The notes below the pieces were generated by a model. The model was given only the letters and a program-made list of their open reading frames with translations. It searched no databases and was not told where the DNA came from. A stretch of DNA of 64,000 nt from JAPLJC01 sp963697965 (lineage in GTDB: Bacteria; Desulfobacterota; Desulfobaccia; Desulfobaccales; 0-14-0-80-60-11), in the NCBI GenBank assembly GCA_963697965.1, contig OY969108.1:682001-746000 (forward strand). The letters run 5' to 3'. Shown here one piece after another: positions 8,347-17,572 of the stretch (position 1 is the stretch's first letter; each line of letters begins with the position of its first letter). The position numbers were made by a program, and so were the translations under genes.

Positions 8347-9282
8347 TCACTTTTTCCGGCACAAGAAAGCGACCTCCCGGGTAAGCAAATCTTCCCGGGC
8401 ATAGCCCTTCGCCACTAAAATCGCCTCCAATCCGGGAGACAATTCCACGGTCATTTCCATTACCTGGTTTTCCTCCAGCACTTCCAAATAACTATTGAAT
8501 ATTTTACGGTAATCCGTCAAGCGCAATCTATTCAAATGGCTATGGGCAGGATAGCGGTTATCCTGCAAGTGATCCCAGGGAGGCACCCGGGGATGGGTGG
8601 GGGGCCTGCGGGCATCCGTCCACTCCGGGTGATGCCCGCCGGAAAGACTCGGGAAGAGGTGGACATTAATCCAGGCTCGTCCCTGGGGTTTAAGGACCCG
8701 GTTAACCTCCCGGACGGCCGCGGGCACGTCGTCAATATGCTCAAATACCAGGGAAGAGAAGATGAAACTGAAATAATTATCAGGAAACTTCATCTGGGTT
8801 GCACTCATCAGGCGCACATCTACCCGGTCCAGGGGGAGGGGCTGGCCGTATTGGCAAGAGAGTCTGCGAAAAAATTGGCCGTCGAAGAGCCAGTGCCGCA
8901 AAATTGACTTGAGCCCCCGCTCCCAACCGTTTGCCTTGAGCAACTGCAGAAATCTTCCGAGGGTCATCCTGAAAGTAGGTACTTCCACGTCGATGCCCGT
9001 GGCCGTAAGGCCGTCAGCGGTGAACAGGATGGTTTGGCTGGCCCGCTGGCCGCACCCTATTTCCAGCAACCTCAACCCGTTCGGGTCAGGTCCCAAGGTA
9101 GCCTTGATAATGGCGGCTAATTTTTGGTGAAAAATTATCTGCCCGTCGGCATTCTCCAGATTGCTCACCCGGTAAGCCCGCAGGATACCCAAGGCCCACC
9201 GGAGACGTTGGATCCAGGGGACTCGCGGCTCTGCGCAGGCAGCCACCCGGATAGCGGAGTCTCCGCTTTCTGTATTATCCAT
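8347..9282 (-). CDS. SAM-dependent class I methyltransferase
   Basis: 311 residues with a Rossmann-type methyltransferase core: motif I LLEIGCGQRASQ (about residues 70-82), the acidic end of strand 2 in TGIDVE, and post-motif FSFIFSSLVFEHIDDV followed by EVNRVLKPQGRAWINVHLFPSLSGGHHPEW. The H-L-F-P-S-x-x-G-G-H-H pattern occurs in methyltransferase type 11 proteins often found with cell-surface glycan genes. The acceptor is unknown. It lies 64 bases upstream of the dehydrogenase on the same strand, but nothing ties it functionally to that pair. Confidence 0.82.
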   Translation of the reverse strand: MDNTESGDSAIRVAACAEPRVPWIQRLRWALGILRAYRVSNLENADGQIIFHQKLAAIIKATLGPDPNGLRLLEIGCGQRASQTILFTADGLTATGIDVEVPTFRMTLGRFLQLLKANGWERGLKSILRHWLFDGQFFRRLSCQYGQPLPLDRVDVRLMSATQMKFPDNYFSFIFSSLVFEHIDDVPAAVREVNRVLKPQGRAWINVHLFPSLSGGHHPEWTDARRPPTHPRVPPWDHLQDNRYPAHSHLNRLRLTDYRKIFNSYLEVLEENQVMEMTVELSPGLEAILVAKGYAREDLLTREVAFLCRKK

Positions 9283-9452
9283 TTGGAAGGCCTTCCCAGT
9301 TTAGCCGGAGCAATTTACTCAGAAAAGTTACGGCGAGACAATTTATTGAGCTTGCTGGCGTGGCACCCTGTTATGGCTCCGCTCGCTCCAGGTGCTGACT
9401 TGCCGGCACGTTCATGGGCAAGATCAGGGGGCGTCTCACCTGCGGCGCGGTA

Positions 9453-10631
9453 TTACTGGTATTGGATATAAAGGGGCGCTGGGTTCAGCCTTAGCAACTC
9501 CTGGGGGGTCATCAGGGCGTCGCCCTTCTTGGTGTCATTGTGATAGAAGAGTTTGAAGCCGACATACTGCACCGGCTCGGCAACGATGTAATCCTTAAAC
9601 GAATCCCTCTTTAGGGACGGAGGGCCCCAGCCGTCCATGTTCATGATGATCTGCACCTCGGGGCGGAGCACGATCCTCCTGGCATTGGTGACCATATCAC
9701 GGGTGAAGCGGTGTACAATGAGCACCTTGGGAGGAAGATTATACTTTTTCACCAGTTCCTCCAGGTAACCGGAGGCATAGTTGATGTCCGCCGCGTCATA
9801 GGTGCCGATCTTGGTCCCCGGCCTCCTGCCACTCTTGATCAGGTTAAACTCCGGATCCATCCCCAGGTGCACGTCCGGATTCTTCAAAATCCACTCGAAG
9901 CGCGGCAGGATGGTACGGATGTTGTCATGGCCGGTCTGAATGTCGAGGAAGAGAAGAGCGTGCGCCTCTTTGGCCCAGCCGTACACTTCGTTGACGATCT
10001 GGTCCGGCATCACCATCCGGTACTTGCCGGCCTTGCCCGGCTCTCCCTGCGCCACCACCGCGATGAGGTGCAGCGCCGGCTGCACCGGTTCCGCCGGGTC
10101 CGCCTTCTCCCATTTGGCTACTTCACCCTGCAGATGCCGCAGCATTTCGTCCTTTTCCCATGCACCCAGAGCCCCCATACGCTTGGAAAGCGGGTTACCG
10201 TAGTAGGCGACAATGCGCTTCTGCGGCAAGATGGAGCCTGGCAGCGGCGGCGGGTAAGCCACCGGCCAGCCGTACCGTTTCGCAAACCCGGGGTCCTCGC
10301 CGGCGAGGTACCTGGCTTTGGAAGCCACAACTGCGGGGGCGGGCGGCCTTTCCTCCTTAGCCGGCGGCGTCCCAATCTTGGCGATCTTGGTGGGAGCGGT
10401 GGTCTTGGCCGCGGAGGGAGCAGCCGGCGGGATTGCAGCCGGTGGAGCTGCCTGGGTAACCGGGACAGCCGGAGCCGCCGGGACGGCGGAGCCGCCTGGC
10501 ACGGCTGGGGCTGCCTTCACTTCGCTGACCGGGTCGTTCGGGAACCCTGCTTGCGGAACCAACACTGCCAGAACGGTTCCCAGCAGGAGGGCCAATATCC
10601 GGATAGCAAATCGATCACACGGGTGCGTCAC
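9453..10631 (-). CDS. Secreted protein with Ala/Pro-rich linker, function unknown
   Basis: 392 residues. The GTG start has AGGAG seven bases upstream. A signal peptide (about residues 9-30) is followed by a low-complexity Ala/Pro/Val/Thr linker (about 38-95) and a globular domain beginning near RIVAYYGNPLSKRMGALG. That domain has alternating strands and helices (LHLIAVVAQG, ALLFLDIQTG, VHLGMDPEF, KVLIVHRFTRDM, VQIIMNMDGWG) that look like a TIM barrel, so a glycan-acting or substrate-binding role is possible. The pattern with acidic residues in LDIQTGHDN and GMDPEF could be an active site, but no named family is claimed. It is divergent from the UPF0182 gene. Confidence 0.6.
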   Translation of the reverse strand: MTHPCDRFAIRILALLLGTVLAVLVPQAGFPNDPVSEVKAAPAVPGGSAVPAAPAVPVTQAAPPAAIPPAAPSAAKTTAPTKIAKIGTPPAKEERPPAPAVVASKARYLAGEDPGFAKRYGWPVAYPPPLPGSILPQKRIVAYYGNPLSKRMGALGAWEKDEMLRHLQGEVAKWEKADPAEPVQPALHLIAVVAQGEPGKAGKYRMVMPDQIVNEVYGWAKEAHALLFLDIQTGHDNIRTILPRFEWILKNPDVHLGMDPEFNLIKSGRRPGTKIGTYDAADINYASGYLEELVKKYNLPPKVLIVHRFTRDMVTNARRIVLRPEVQIIMNMDGWGPPSLKRDSFKDYIVAEPVQYVGFKLFYHNDTKKGDALMTPQELLRLNPAPLYIQYQ

Positions 10632-10846
10632 TAAGTACTCCTTTGTATTAAATACGCGGCACGGGCAAGAGCTCGCTGGCAGGTAAAGCGGTCCGGGCTT
10701 CTATCTAAGTTATTACGGCGAAGGCAACAGGCGACCAGGCGTTGCCCAAGGCGATTTTACTTTAATACTTTCCTCACATTTTGTCAATAAAAACAGTCAG
10801 CAAGAATAGCCAGGCAGCAGCGGTGGTCTCCTTTCATTTATTCTAA

Positions 10847-10876
10847 TTGACTCCTGCCACCTCTTTGACATAAACT
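10847..10876 (+). promoter_or_regulatory. Candidate sigma70 promoter for the UPF0182 gene
   Basis: TTGACT and TAAACT separated by 18 bases, 44 bases before the start codon, in an AT-richer patch of the 288-base gap between two divergent genes. A fair but not perfect match. Confidence 0.35.
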
Positions 10877-10919
10877 ACTGCAATATCGATTCGCCATTAC
10901 TTGGTGGGAAAGGTGAACT

Positions 10920-13667
10920 ATGACATTGAAGAAGGGACCATGGGTCGTTGTCGGCATCGCGGTTGTCGCTCTGGCTGCTGTGTCTGTTTTTGTCCACTAC
11001 TACGGCGATTGGCTGTGGTTTGAGAATTTGGGTTTTGCCAAGGTGTTTACCACGATTCTATGGGCCAAAGCTTTGACCTTTGCTGCCTTTGCCTTACTGT
11101 TCGGCCTGTTTGCCGCAGTAAACCTCTTCATTGCCAGGAGACATGGTTCCTATTCCCGCACGATGAGAATCGTGCCAGCTCAAGGACAGGCCACACCCAT
11201 CGATCTCCTTTTTTCCGAGGCGCACGCCACGCAAGTGTGGACGCTGGCTCTATTGTTCCTGTCCGGTTTAATGGGGATCAGCGCCTCCGGCTCCTGGATG
11301 ACTTTTCTGCAGTATTTGCATCATTCGCCATTTGGCGTTGCTGACCCAATATTTTCTAAAGATGCGGGATTCTATGTTTTTACTTTGCCTTTATACACCT
11401 TTCTTCAAAAATGGTGCTTAACGGCTTTATTCCTCGTATTCATGGCTGTTGGATTTTCATATTATCTGGATCATGCCGTAATGTTCCAAGAAAACTCACT
11501 ATATGTTTATCCCAAGGTGAGATCTCATTTGGGGGCTTTGGGCGGTTTGTTTTTTCTCGACCTCGCCTGGTCATACCGGCTCCAGTGCTATGGTGTGTTA
11601 AATTCGAGCAGCGGCGCGGCCTACGGGGCCAGTTATTCGGATATTCATGCACAGTTACCGGCTTATTGGTCGCTAATGATTTTGGCGGTCGTTATCGCCC
11701 TTGTGCTGTTTTTCATGCCGGTCCTTAAAAAATGGAAATGGGCGCTCTATGCCATCGGCTTATTTTTTGTTGCCCTCATCGGGTTGTCCTGGATTTACCC
11801 GACCTTTGTTGAGCAATACTCAGTAAAGCCCAACGAATTGGCTAAAGAGACTCCCTATATAGAAAACAACATAAAATTTACCCGACTCGGATTCGGCCTG
11901 GATAAGGCCCTGGAACAACCTTTTCCCCTTGAGGACAACCTGACCTACGCCGACATCGAAAAGAACAACGCCACGATTCATAATATCCGCCTGTGGGATC
12001 GCCGCCCTTTAATAGAAACATATAAACAACTGCAGGAAATTAGGCTCTACTACGACTTCAAGAGCGTCGACGTCGACCGCTACCACTTTGGGCAGAAATA
12101 CACGGAAGTTGCCCTGGCGGCTAGAGAGCTGGCTCCCTCGCAGCTCCCCGCCCCTGCCAGGACCTGGGTGAATGCGCACCTGGTATACACTCACGGCTAT
12201 GGGGCGGTCATGAGCCCGGTCAACGAAGAGACCGGGGACGGTTTGCCGAAGTTTGTCATCCAGAACATTCCACCCCAGTCCAGCAACTCGATCGAGATTA
12301 CCCGGCCGGAAATCTACTATGGCGAGGAAACCAATGAATTTACCATAGTGCATAGCAAGCTCCCTGAGTTCGATTACCCGAAGGGGGACCAGAATGTTTA
12401 CACCTCTTATCAGGGCAAAGGCGGCGTGCAGATATCCGGTCTCTTCCGAAGACTGCTTTACGCCATCGATCTGTCGGATCTCAATATTCTCCTGTCCGGC
12501 TATATCACGGACGAGAGCCGCGTCATGTTCCACCGCCTCATTGCCGACCGGGACCGCACGATAGCGCCTTTTCTCGCTTATGATTCGGATCCCTATTTGG
12601 TGGTCGGTGGCGACGGCCATCTATATTGGATTCATGATGCCTATACCACGACCGACATGTTTCCATACTCAGAACCAGTCTCTGGGGGGCAAGGTGGTTA
12701 CAATTTCAACTACATTCGCAACTCCGTGAAGGTCGTTATCGATGCCTACAACGGCGATGTATCCTACTATGTAATCGATCCCTCCGATCCAATGGTTCGC
12801 ACGTACCAGAAGATCTTCCCGACATTGTTTAAACCGATCGATGAGATGCCGGCTTTTTTGAGGCAGCATCTGCGCTACCCCATGGACTTGTTTATCATCC
12901 AGGCTCAAATGTATGCCACCTATCACATGACGGATCCGCGAGTGTTCTATAACCGGGAAGACCTATGGAACATCCCTCAGGCCGTGTTCGGCGGTGCCGC
13001 CCAAACCATCCTCCCTTATTACATCATAATGAGGCTGCCGGGCGCCGCCTCGGAAGAATTCATGCTGATGCTGCCGTTGACGCCGTCCAATAAGGACAAT
13101 ATGGTCGCCTGGATGTGCGCCCGCTGTGACGGAGGCAACTACGGGCAGCTTCTCATCTACACCTTATCCAAAGACAAGCTGATTTACGGGCCGATGCAAA
13201 TCGATGCGCGCATTAACCAGCAGCCGGACATATCGGCTGAACTGACTCTATGGGGGCAACAGGGGTCCAGCGTGATTCGAGGGAATCTACTCGTTATCCC
13301 CATCGAGCATTCGTTTATCTATGTGGAACCCGTTTATCTCCAGGCGACGCAGAGCCAGATGCCGCAGTTGAAACGTGTAATCGTGGTCGAAGATGGAAGA
13401 TTGATGATGGAAAAGAATCTGGATGAGGCACTGCGTGCGGTCTTTGCAGCAGAGGGCGTTCCGCCGGCGCAACAACAAAAAGCGCTCAGCGGATTACCTG
13501 CCGGTCCTCTTCCCGCCGGCGCTCAAGAGGCCCTCGACCACTACAACAAGGCCATGGAATACCTGAAGCAGGGCAACTGGTCCAAGTACGGCGAGGAATT
13601 AGGCAATCTCAAGCAAATACTGGAGACTATGGCGGGGAAGGGAAATGGGAAGCCCGGGGATAAATGA
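10920..13667 (+). CDS. UPF0182 family membrane protein
   Basis: 915 residues, the usual size for UPF0182 (COG1615). About seven N-terminal membrane helices (within residues 5-310) are followed by a large soluble, probably extracytoplasmic domain. Family features include the N-terminal YYGDWLWFENLGFAKVFTTI, the TPYIENNIKFTRLGFGLD junction, NIRLWDRRPL, ETYKQLQEIRLYYDF, VDRYHF, and VYTHGYGAVMSPVN. The C terminus carries an acidic/Ala-rich tail with a helical segment (about 830-905). The ATG has AAGGTGA upstream. The molecular function of this family is not established. Confidence 0.93.
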   Translation: MTLKKGPWVVVGIAVVALAAVSVFVHYYGDWLWFENLGFAKVFTTILWAKALTFAAFALLFGLFAAVNLFIARRHGSYSRTMRIVPAQGQATPIDLLFSEAHATQVWTLALLFLSGLMGISASGSWMTFLQYLHHSPFGVADPIFSKDAGFYVFTLPLYTFLQKWCLTALFLVFMAVGFSYYLDHAVMFQENSLYVYPKVRSHLGALGGLFFLDLAWSYRLQCYGVLNSSSGAAYGASYSDIHAQLPAYWSLMILAVVIALVLFFMPVLKKWKWALYAIGLFFVALIGLSWIYPTFVEQYSVKPNELAKETPYIENNIKFTRLGFGLDKALEQPFPLEDNLTYADIEKNNATIHNIRLWDRRPLIETYKQLQEIRLYYDFKSVDVDRYHFGQKYTEVALAARELAPSQLPAPARTWVNAHLVYTHGYGAVMSPVNEETGDGLPKFVIQNIPPQSSNSIEITRPEIYYGEETNEFTIVHSKLPEFDYPKGDQNVYTSYQGKGGVQISGLFRRLLYAIDLSDLNILLSGYITDESRVMFHRLIADRDRTIAPFLAYDSDPYLVVGGDGHLYWIHDAYTTTDMFPYSEPVSGGQGGYNFNYIRNSVKVVIDAYNGDVSYYVIDPSDPMVRTYQKIFPTLFKPIDEMPAFLRQHLRYPMDLFIIQAQMYATYHMTDPRVFYNREDLWNIPQAVFGGAAQTILPYYIIMRLPGAASEEFMLMLPLTPSNKDNMVAWMCARCDGGNYGQLLIYTLSKDKLIYGPMQIDARINQQPDISAELTLWGQQGSSVIRGNLLVIPIEHSFIYVEPVYLQATQSQMPQLKRVIVVEDGRLMMEKNLDEALRAVFAAEGVPPAQQQKALSGLPAGPLPAGAQEALDHYNKAMEYLKQGNWSKYGEELGNLKQILETMAGKGNGKPGDK

Positions 13668-13706
13668 AGAATCCTGCGGCGTTTCAGGCGAATATGAGGA
13701 AAGCAT

Positions 13707-14390
13707 TTACCTTTCCGGGCTGGGGGCGTCCAGATCGATGGGCCGCAGGCCCAGCTCCCGGCGGATGATCTCCCCGGCCAGGTCCACCACCTGGGACTGG
13801 GATTCGATCAGGGCAGTGTCGCTGGTGGCAATGGGGCCGGGAAACCCCACCAATTCCCGCTCCGGCACCGGGACCGCGGCGGCCGTCAGCCTTAGCCCCC
13901 GGGCCGCCGCCAGTGCCGCGGTGCGCTGGGCCAGTTCGCCGCTCAGGCTCATAGGGGCGTCATAAAAAACCGCCACCGGCTCCTGCCAGGGATGCTCCGC
14001 CAGGTAATCCAGCACCAGGGCCAGGACCCGGTCGGTCTCGGGGGAGGGCTTGAAGCTCCGGGAAACCTGGCCCACGTCCCGGATGAAGCCGTCGTCCGCA
14101 GCCACCAGGGGCAGCTTGCGCAGGGCGCATTCCAGGGTGATGAGAACATTGTGGCCGTCCAGCCCCAGGGGGCGGCCTGCCACCTCCTTGAGCAGCCTCA
14201 GCCTGGCCCGGCGGGCCGCGGCCTCGGCCGGGGCGAAGACCCCCCGGTGCAGGAGCTGCCGGACGGTGCGGGAAAGACCATAGCGGTTGCCCACCAGGGC
14301 CAGAGCCGCCGGGCGGGGGTAGCCCCGGGCCAACAGGTAGCGGAAGTCGGCGGCGGCATCTTTGGTGGATCTACCCAAAGGTCCGTTCAA
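13707..14390 (-). CDS. DUF434/DUF5616 domain protein
   Basis: 227 residues. The N-terminal half (STKDAAADFRYLLARGYPRPAALALVGNRYGLSRTVRQLLHRG) matches the DUF434 pattern. The C-terminal half has LGLDGHNVLITLECAL, DDGFIRDV and VFYDAPMSLSGELA, with acidic residues resembling a nuclease-like or PIN-like fold (COG2454). Translation probably starts at a TTG (14388-14390) with CGGAAC a few bases upstream; no ATG is available near the N terminus. The function is uncharacterised. It faces the UPF0182 gene end to end across a 39-base gap. Confidence 0.8.
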   Translation of the reverse strand: MNGPLGRSTKDAAADFRYLLARGYPRPAALALVGNRYGLSRTVRQLLHRGVFAPAEAAARRARLRLLKEVAGRPLGLDGHNVLITLECALRKLPLVAADDGFIRDVGQVSRSFKPSPETDRVLALVLDYLAEHPWQEPVAVFYDAPMSLSGELAQRTAALAAARGLRLTAAAVPVPERELVGFPGPIATSDTALIESQSQVVDLAGEIIRRELGLRPIDLDAPSPER

Positions 14391-14659
14391 ATTTCTGTTC
14401 CGAAAAGTTTAGGCAGCAGCCTGGGAGGGAAAGGTGACCTCATGGGCCAATAGGATTCACTCAGATTCTTTTCTATGGAATGGGTGGGCAGTGCTCACCC
14501 TACATATTTTCTGTTAAGCGGCCTTTTTTTGACTTTTGACTTTTGACTTTTGACTTAGCCCGCAGCCCGCGGGGCGGAAGTTAGCAGCACAGGTTTAAAA
14601 CCTGTGCCACCAAGCGCATCCCGCCATTAGCGTTATTCGACCTCCCTCAATTCTACTGC
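14391..14659. repeat. Gap with dispersed and tandem repeats
   Basis: Three repeats and no gene. At 14482-14504 is a copy of the palindromic motif built around GTAGGGTG(A/G)GCACTGCCC that recurs near 35.5 and 35.7 kb. At about 14525-14556 a 7-base unit (GACTTTT) is repeated about four times. At 14587-14607 a perfect 10-base inverted repeat with a one-base centre (GCACAGGTTT/AAACCTGTGC) can form a hairpin. Confidence 0.6.
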
Positions 14660-14962
14660 TTAACCCTCTCGACTTTCCATAAATTCCATATAATCCGGGT
14701 CCCCGATAACCGGACCTTCTTCCACTTCCACCGCCTTGGCCTCCGGAGATTCCACGAATTTCGCCCGTTTCGGCCGCCCCTGTTTCCTGGTTGGAGCGGC
14801 CCGGCTCCCGGCGGTTTCCGAGGTCGCCGGCTCTTCTGCCAGGGAAGCTAAGGCGCTAAAAACTTCTTTAATTTCCTTCACCAATTCCGTCGTGCTGAGT
14901 TCGGTCATGGACGCATGGGAAGTAACAATCGCCGCGCTCAATTTCAAAATCTCACTAGCCAT
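14660..14962 (-). CDS. MucR-like N-terminal domain protein lacking the zinc finger
   Basis: A 100-residue protein starting MASEILKLSAAIVTSH behind AGAAGGAG. The first 45 residues (AAIVTSHASMTELSTTELVKEIKEVFSALASL) match the N-terminal helical region of MucR/Ros transcriptional regulators. It then has an Arg/Lys-rich linker (RKQGRPKRAKF) and an acidic tail ending DYMEFMESREG. The C-terminal Cys2-His2 finger that binds DNA in MucR is absent, and no finger-like sequence is found in the next codons after the stop, so this is not a simple nonsense mutation there. It might be a dominant-negative or oligomerisation partner, or a diverged family. A longer upstream frame overlaps the flavodiiron gene and is ignored. 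Confidence 0.55.
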   Translation of the reverse strand: MASEILKLSAAIVTSHASMTELSTTELVKEIKEVFSALASLAEEPATSETAGSRAAPTRKQGRPKRAKFVESPEAKAVEVEEGPVIGDPDYMEFMESREG

Positions 14963-14990
14963 GGGGATGACTCCTTCTCTTAGTATGCTC

Positions 14991-16178
14991 TCACAATTGC
15001 AGGTTTTCCCGGGCCAGGCGACTTCCAAGGGCCCGAAGCTCCCCCAGCTCCTGAGGGGTGGGGATATATTTGCAAGTGAAGCCTTCATGGGCCAGCCTGA
15101 TCTTCATGGCCTCGAGGAGCTGGTTCATCTCGGCCACCGCCTGGCCGCTCCAGCCGTAGGACCCGAAACAGGCCGCCGCCTTGTTCTGGGGCCGCAGCCC
15201 CTTAAGATAGGTGAGGAACTCGCCCATGGAAGGGAAGATGGTATTGTTGAGGGTGGGGGAGCCCAAAAGGAGCAGGCCGGCGTCCAGAACCTCGGGAACG
15301 ATGTCGCTGTAATGGACGCGGCGCAAATGGCAGTTGACGGTCTCGGCCCCGGCATCCCGCAAGCCTTCGGCCAATGCCTGGGCCAGCAACTCGGTAGATC
15401 CCCACATGGTGTCGTAAATCACGACGGCCCGGTGGGGCTCCGCTTCCCCTGCCCCCCATTTCTGGTAAGCTGCCAGGATTGGCTCCGGGGACTTGAGGAG
15501 CAAGCCATGGTCCGGGGCGATCAGCTTGAACTCCAGGCCCATTGGCTGGAGGCGCTGGAACAGCTTAAGGACCAGGCTGCCGAAGGGCATCAGGATATTG
15601 GCGTAATATTTCTTCACCTGGTAAAGATAGGCCGGAAAATCCGGGGTCTCGAGGTCGAAGCGTTCCTCCGAGGCGAAGTGGGCCCCGAAGGCGTCGCTGG
15701 AGAAGAGGATCTGCTCCTCTTTGAGGTAGGTCATCATGGAGTCCGGCCAGTGGAGCATGGGGGTCTCCAGAAAGAGGAGGGTGCGTTGCCCCAGGGAGAT
15801 TTCCTGGCCGGTTTTCACTTCGACAAAAGGCCATTCGCTCTGGTAATGGCGGCTTAATCCCGCTTTGCCCATGGGGGAGCAGAAAAGCTTTGACGGCTTG
15901 ACCCTGGCCATCACTTCGGGCAGGCCCCCGGAATGATCCATCTCCACGTGGTTAGAGACGATATAGGAAATCTTTTCCGGATCCACTACCTCCGCCACCC
16001 GGGCCAGCATCTCCGGAACGAATTCCTTTTTTACCGTATCAATCAGGGTGATCTGCTCGTCCAGAATCAGAAAGGCATTGTAAGTGGACCCTTTTTCGGT
16101 GAGATAGCCGTGAAACTCCCGAAGGTTCCAGTCAATGGCGCCCACCCAGTAAACCTTGGGGGCCAGTTCCACCACCAT
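14991..16178 (-). CDS. Flavodiiron protein (oxygen/NO reductase)
   Basis: 395 residues, the standard length of class A flavodiiron proteins (rubredoxin:oxygen oxidoreductase, FprA/Roo). The N-terminal metallo-beta-lactamase domain has all diiron ligands: His77, Glu79, Asp81 and His82 in SNHVEMDHSGG, then His in MLHWPDS, Asp in SSDAFGAHF and His in APDHGLL. The C-terminal flavodoxin domain (about 250-390) has the FMN loop VIYDTMWGSTELLAQALAEGL, LLLGSPTLNNTIFP and CFGSYGWSGQA. It reduces oxygen or nitric oxide with electrons from rubredoxin, protecting anaerobes from oxidative or nitrosative stress. No rubredoxin gene lies beside it. AGGAGG precedes the ATG. Confidence 0.95.
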   Translation of the reverse strand: MVVELAPKVYWVGAIDWNLREFHGYLTEKGSTYNAFLILDEQITLIDTVKKEFVPEMLARVAEVVDPEKISYIVSNHVEMDHSGGLPEVMARVKPSKLFCSPMGKAGLSRHYQSEWPFVEVKTGQEISLGQRTLLFLETPMLHWPDSMMTYLKEEQILFSSDAFGAHFASEERFDLETPDFPAYLYQVKKYYANILMPFGSLVLKLFQRLQPMGLEFKLIAPDHGLLLKSPEPILAAYQKWGAGEAEPHRAVVIYDTMWGSTELLAQALAEGLRDAGAETVNCHLRRVHYSDIVPEVLDAGLLLLGSPTLNNTIFPSMGEFLTYLKGLRPQNKAAACFGSYGWSGQAVAEMNQLLEAMKIRLAHEGFTCKYIPTPQELGELRALGSRLARENLQL

Positions 16179-16380
16179 GTGAGCCTCCTGTTATTAGTAG
16201 CTGTCCGCGAGAGCGGTCAGCAGCAGCTATTGGCGAGCGGCAAGTTTCCAGGTCGGCTGAGAAAGGCTGGGTATTGCCACAAGAGAAGGCAATAACTTAA
16301 AAGCAATGCAAAAACCCCTAAATCCAAAAACGGAGAGCTGAAAACTGGCCGCGGACCGCTTAAAAACTGCTGGCTGGGAG

Positions 16381-17331
16381 CTACAACCCTTCCTTGGCCA
16401 TCTCCTCCACCAGGGCCTTCTGTTTTTTGTTCAGATTGGCAGGGGTCTCGACGATGATCCGCACGTACTGGTCCCCCCGGGCCTTGCCGCTGGCCTGGGG
16501 GATGCCATAATTTTTGAGGCGCATCTTGGTGTTGCTCTGGGTTCCCGGCGGCACCTTGAGGCTCATGGTCTTGCCATCCAGGGTGGGCACCGTCACCTTG
16601 GTGCCCAGGATGGCCTCGGTGACCTTGATGCGGCGGTCCACGTAGAGGTCGTAACCCTCCCGTTTGAATACCGGATGTTCCAGCTCCCGCAGTTTGACGT
16701 AAAGGTCACCGGGAGGTCCGCCCATGGGGCCGGGAGCGCCTTTGCCGCTGACCCGCAGCCTCTTGCCCGGCAGGGCGCCGGGAGGAATCTTCACCGAGAT
16801 TTTCTCCAGCTGGCCGTCGTGGGGCATGGCTACCACCTTCTCGGTGCCGAAGGCCATCTCATGCAGGGTGATAGGCATCTCCACCTGCAGGTCCCCACCC
16901 TTGGCTGGCCGGGGCTGGGCCCCAAAGCCTTCCGGGCCGCCGTACCTGAAGACCCGGGTGCGGGGTTGGCGGCCGAAACGGCCTCCTCCCCCTCCCCCTC
17001 CCGTCCCCCCGAAGAGGCGGCTCCAGAGGCCCTCGGAGAGGCCGAAGTCGAACATTTCGCTGAAATCGGCGCCCTTGAAGATATCTTCCTGACTGAATCT
17101 TTCCCGGAAGCCCTGGGAGCCGTATTGGTCATATTGCTGCCGCTTTTCGGGATTGCTCAGAACCGCGTAGGCTTCGCTGATCTGCTTGAATTTTTCTTCA
17201 GCAACCTTCTTGTCCCCCTTGGCTTTGTCCGGGTGATACTTCATGGCCAGCTTGCGGTAAGCCTTCTTGATTTCTTCTGCAGGGGCTTCCCGGCCAACAC
17301 CCAATATCTGATAATAATCGATCTCAGCCAT
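16381..17331 (-). CDS. CbpA-type DnaJ co-chaperone
   Basis: A 316-residue Hsp40. The J domain (residues 5-70) holds the HPD motif at 33-35 (KYHPDKAKGDKK). A Gly/Phe-rich linker with a poly-Gly run (FGGTGGGGGGGRFG) follows, then two DnaJ C-terminal beta domains (about 155-310; VEMPITLHEMAFGTEK, VKIPPGALPGKRLRVSGKG, DGKTMSLKVPPGTQ). The four-repeat Cys zinc finger of DnaJ proper is missing, which places it with CbpA/DjlA-like curved-DNA-binding J proteins that stimulate DnaK. The ATG at 17331 is chosen because the J domain starts there; a GTG 21 bases upstream is in frame. A perfect-hexamer sigma70 promoter lies 39-66 bases upstream. Confidence 0.92.
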   Translation of the reverse strand: MAEIDYYQILGVGREAPAEEIKKAYRKLAMKYHPDKAKGDKKVAEEKFKQISEAYAVLSNPEKRQQYDQYGSQGFRERFSQEDIFKGADFSEMFDFGLSEGLWSRLFGGTGGGGGGGRFGRQPRTRVFRYGGPEGFGAQPRPAKGGDLQVEMPITLHEMAFGTEKVVAMPHDGQLEKISVKIPPGALPGKRLRVSGKGAPGPMGGPPGDLYVKLRELEHPVFKREGYDLYVDRRIKVTEAILGTKVTVPTLDGKTMSLKVPPGTQSNTKMRLKNYGIPQASGKARGDQYVRIIVETPANLNKKQKALVEEMAKEGL

Positions 17332-17369
17332 GAGGGATCTCTCACATTTCACAGGGGAGTGTTGCCCAT

Positions 17370-17397
17370 ATTATAAATTGCGGGGGATTTTTGTCAA
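17370..17397 (-). promoter_or_regulatory. Consensus sigma70 promoter of the cbpA-like gene
   Basis: On the minus strand both hexamers match the consensus exactly: TTGACA (17392-17397) and TATAAT (17370-17375), with a 16-base spacer. The predicted start lies about 30 bases before the ATG of the J-protein gene. Confidence 0.75.
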
Positions 17398-17572
17398 CCG
17401 CTCCATAACTATAACCTTTCCATTTTATTGGAATTTTTTTCAATGGCCGTTTGTTTGTACCCATTTCTGACTTGATAAATTTTTCCCTTTCTGATAACAA
17501 TTGCCCATATGCTTTAAACCAGCAATAGCACGGTGCGAGCCGAAAATTTCATTAAAGGCAAGGAGGTTGGGC

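Noticed and set aside
16179..16380. TPP-riboswitch-like GGCTGAGAAAGG before the flavodiiron gene
   Set aside because: Only the short CTGAGA string matches; the remaining conserved TPP elements are absent and no thiamine gene is near.
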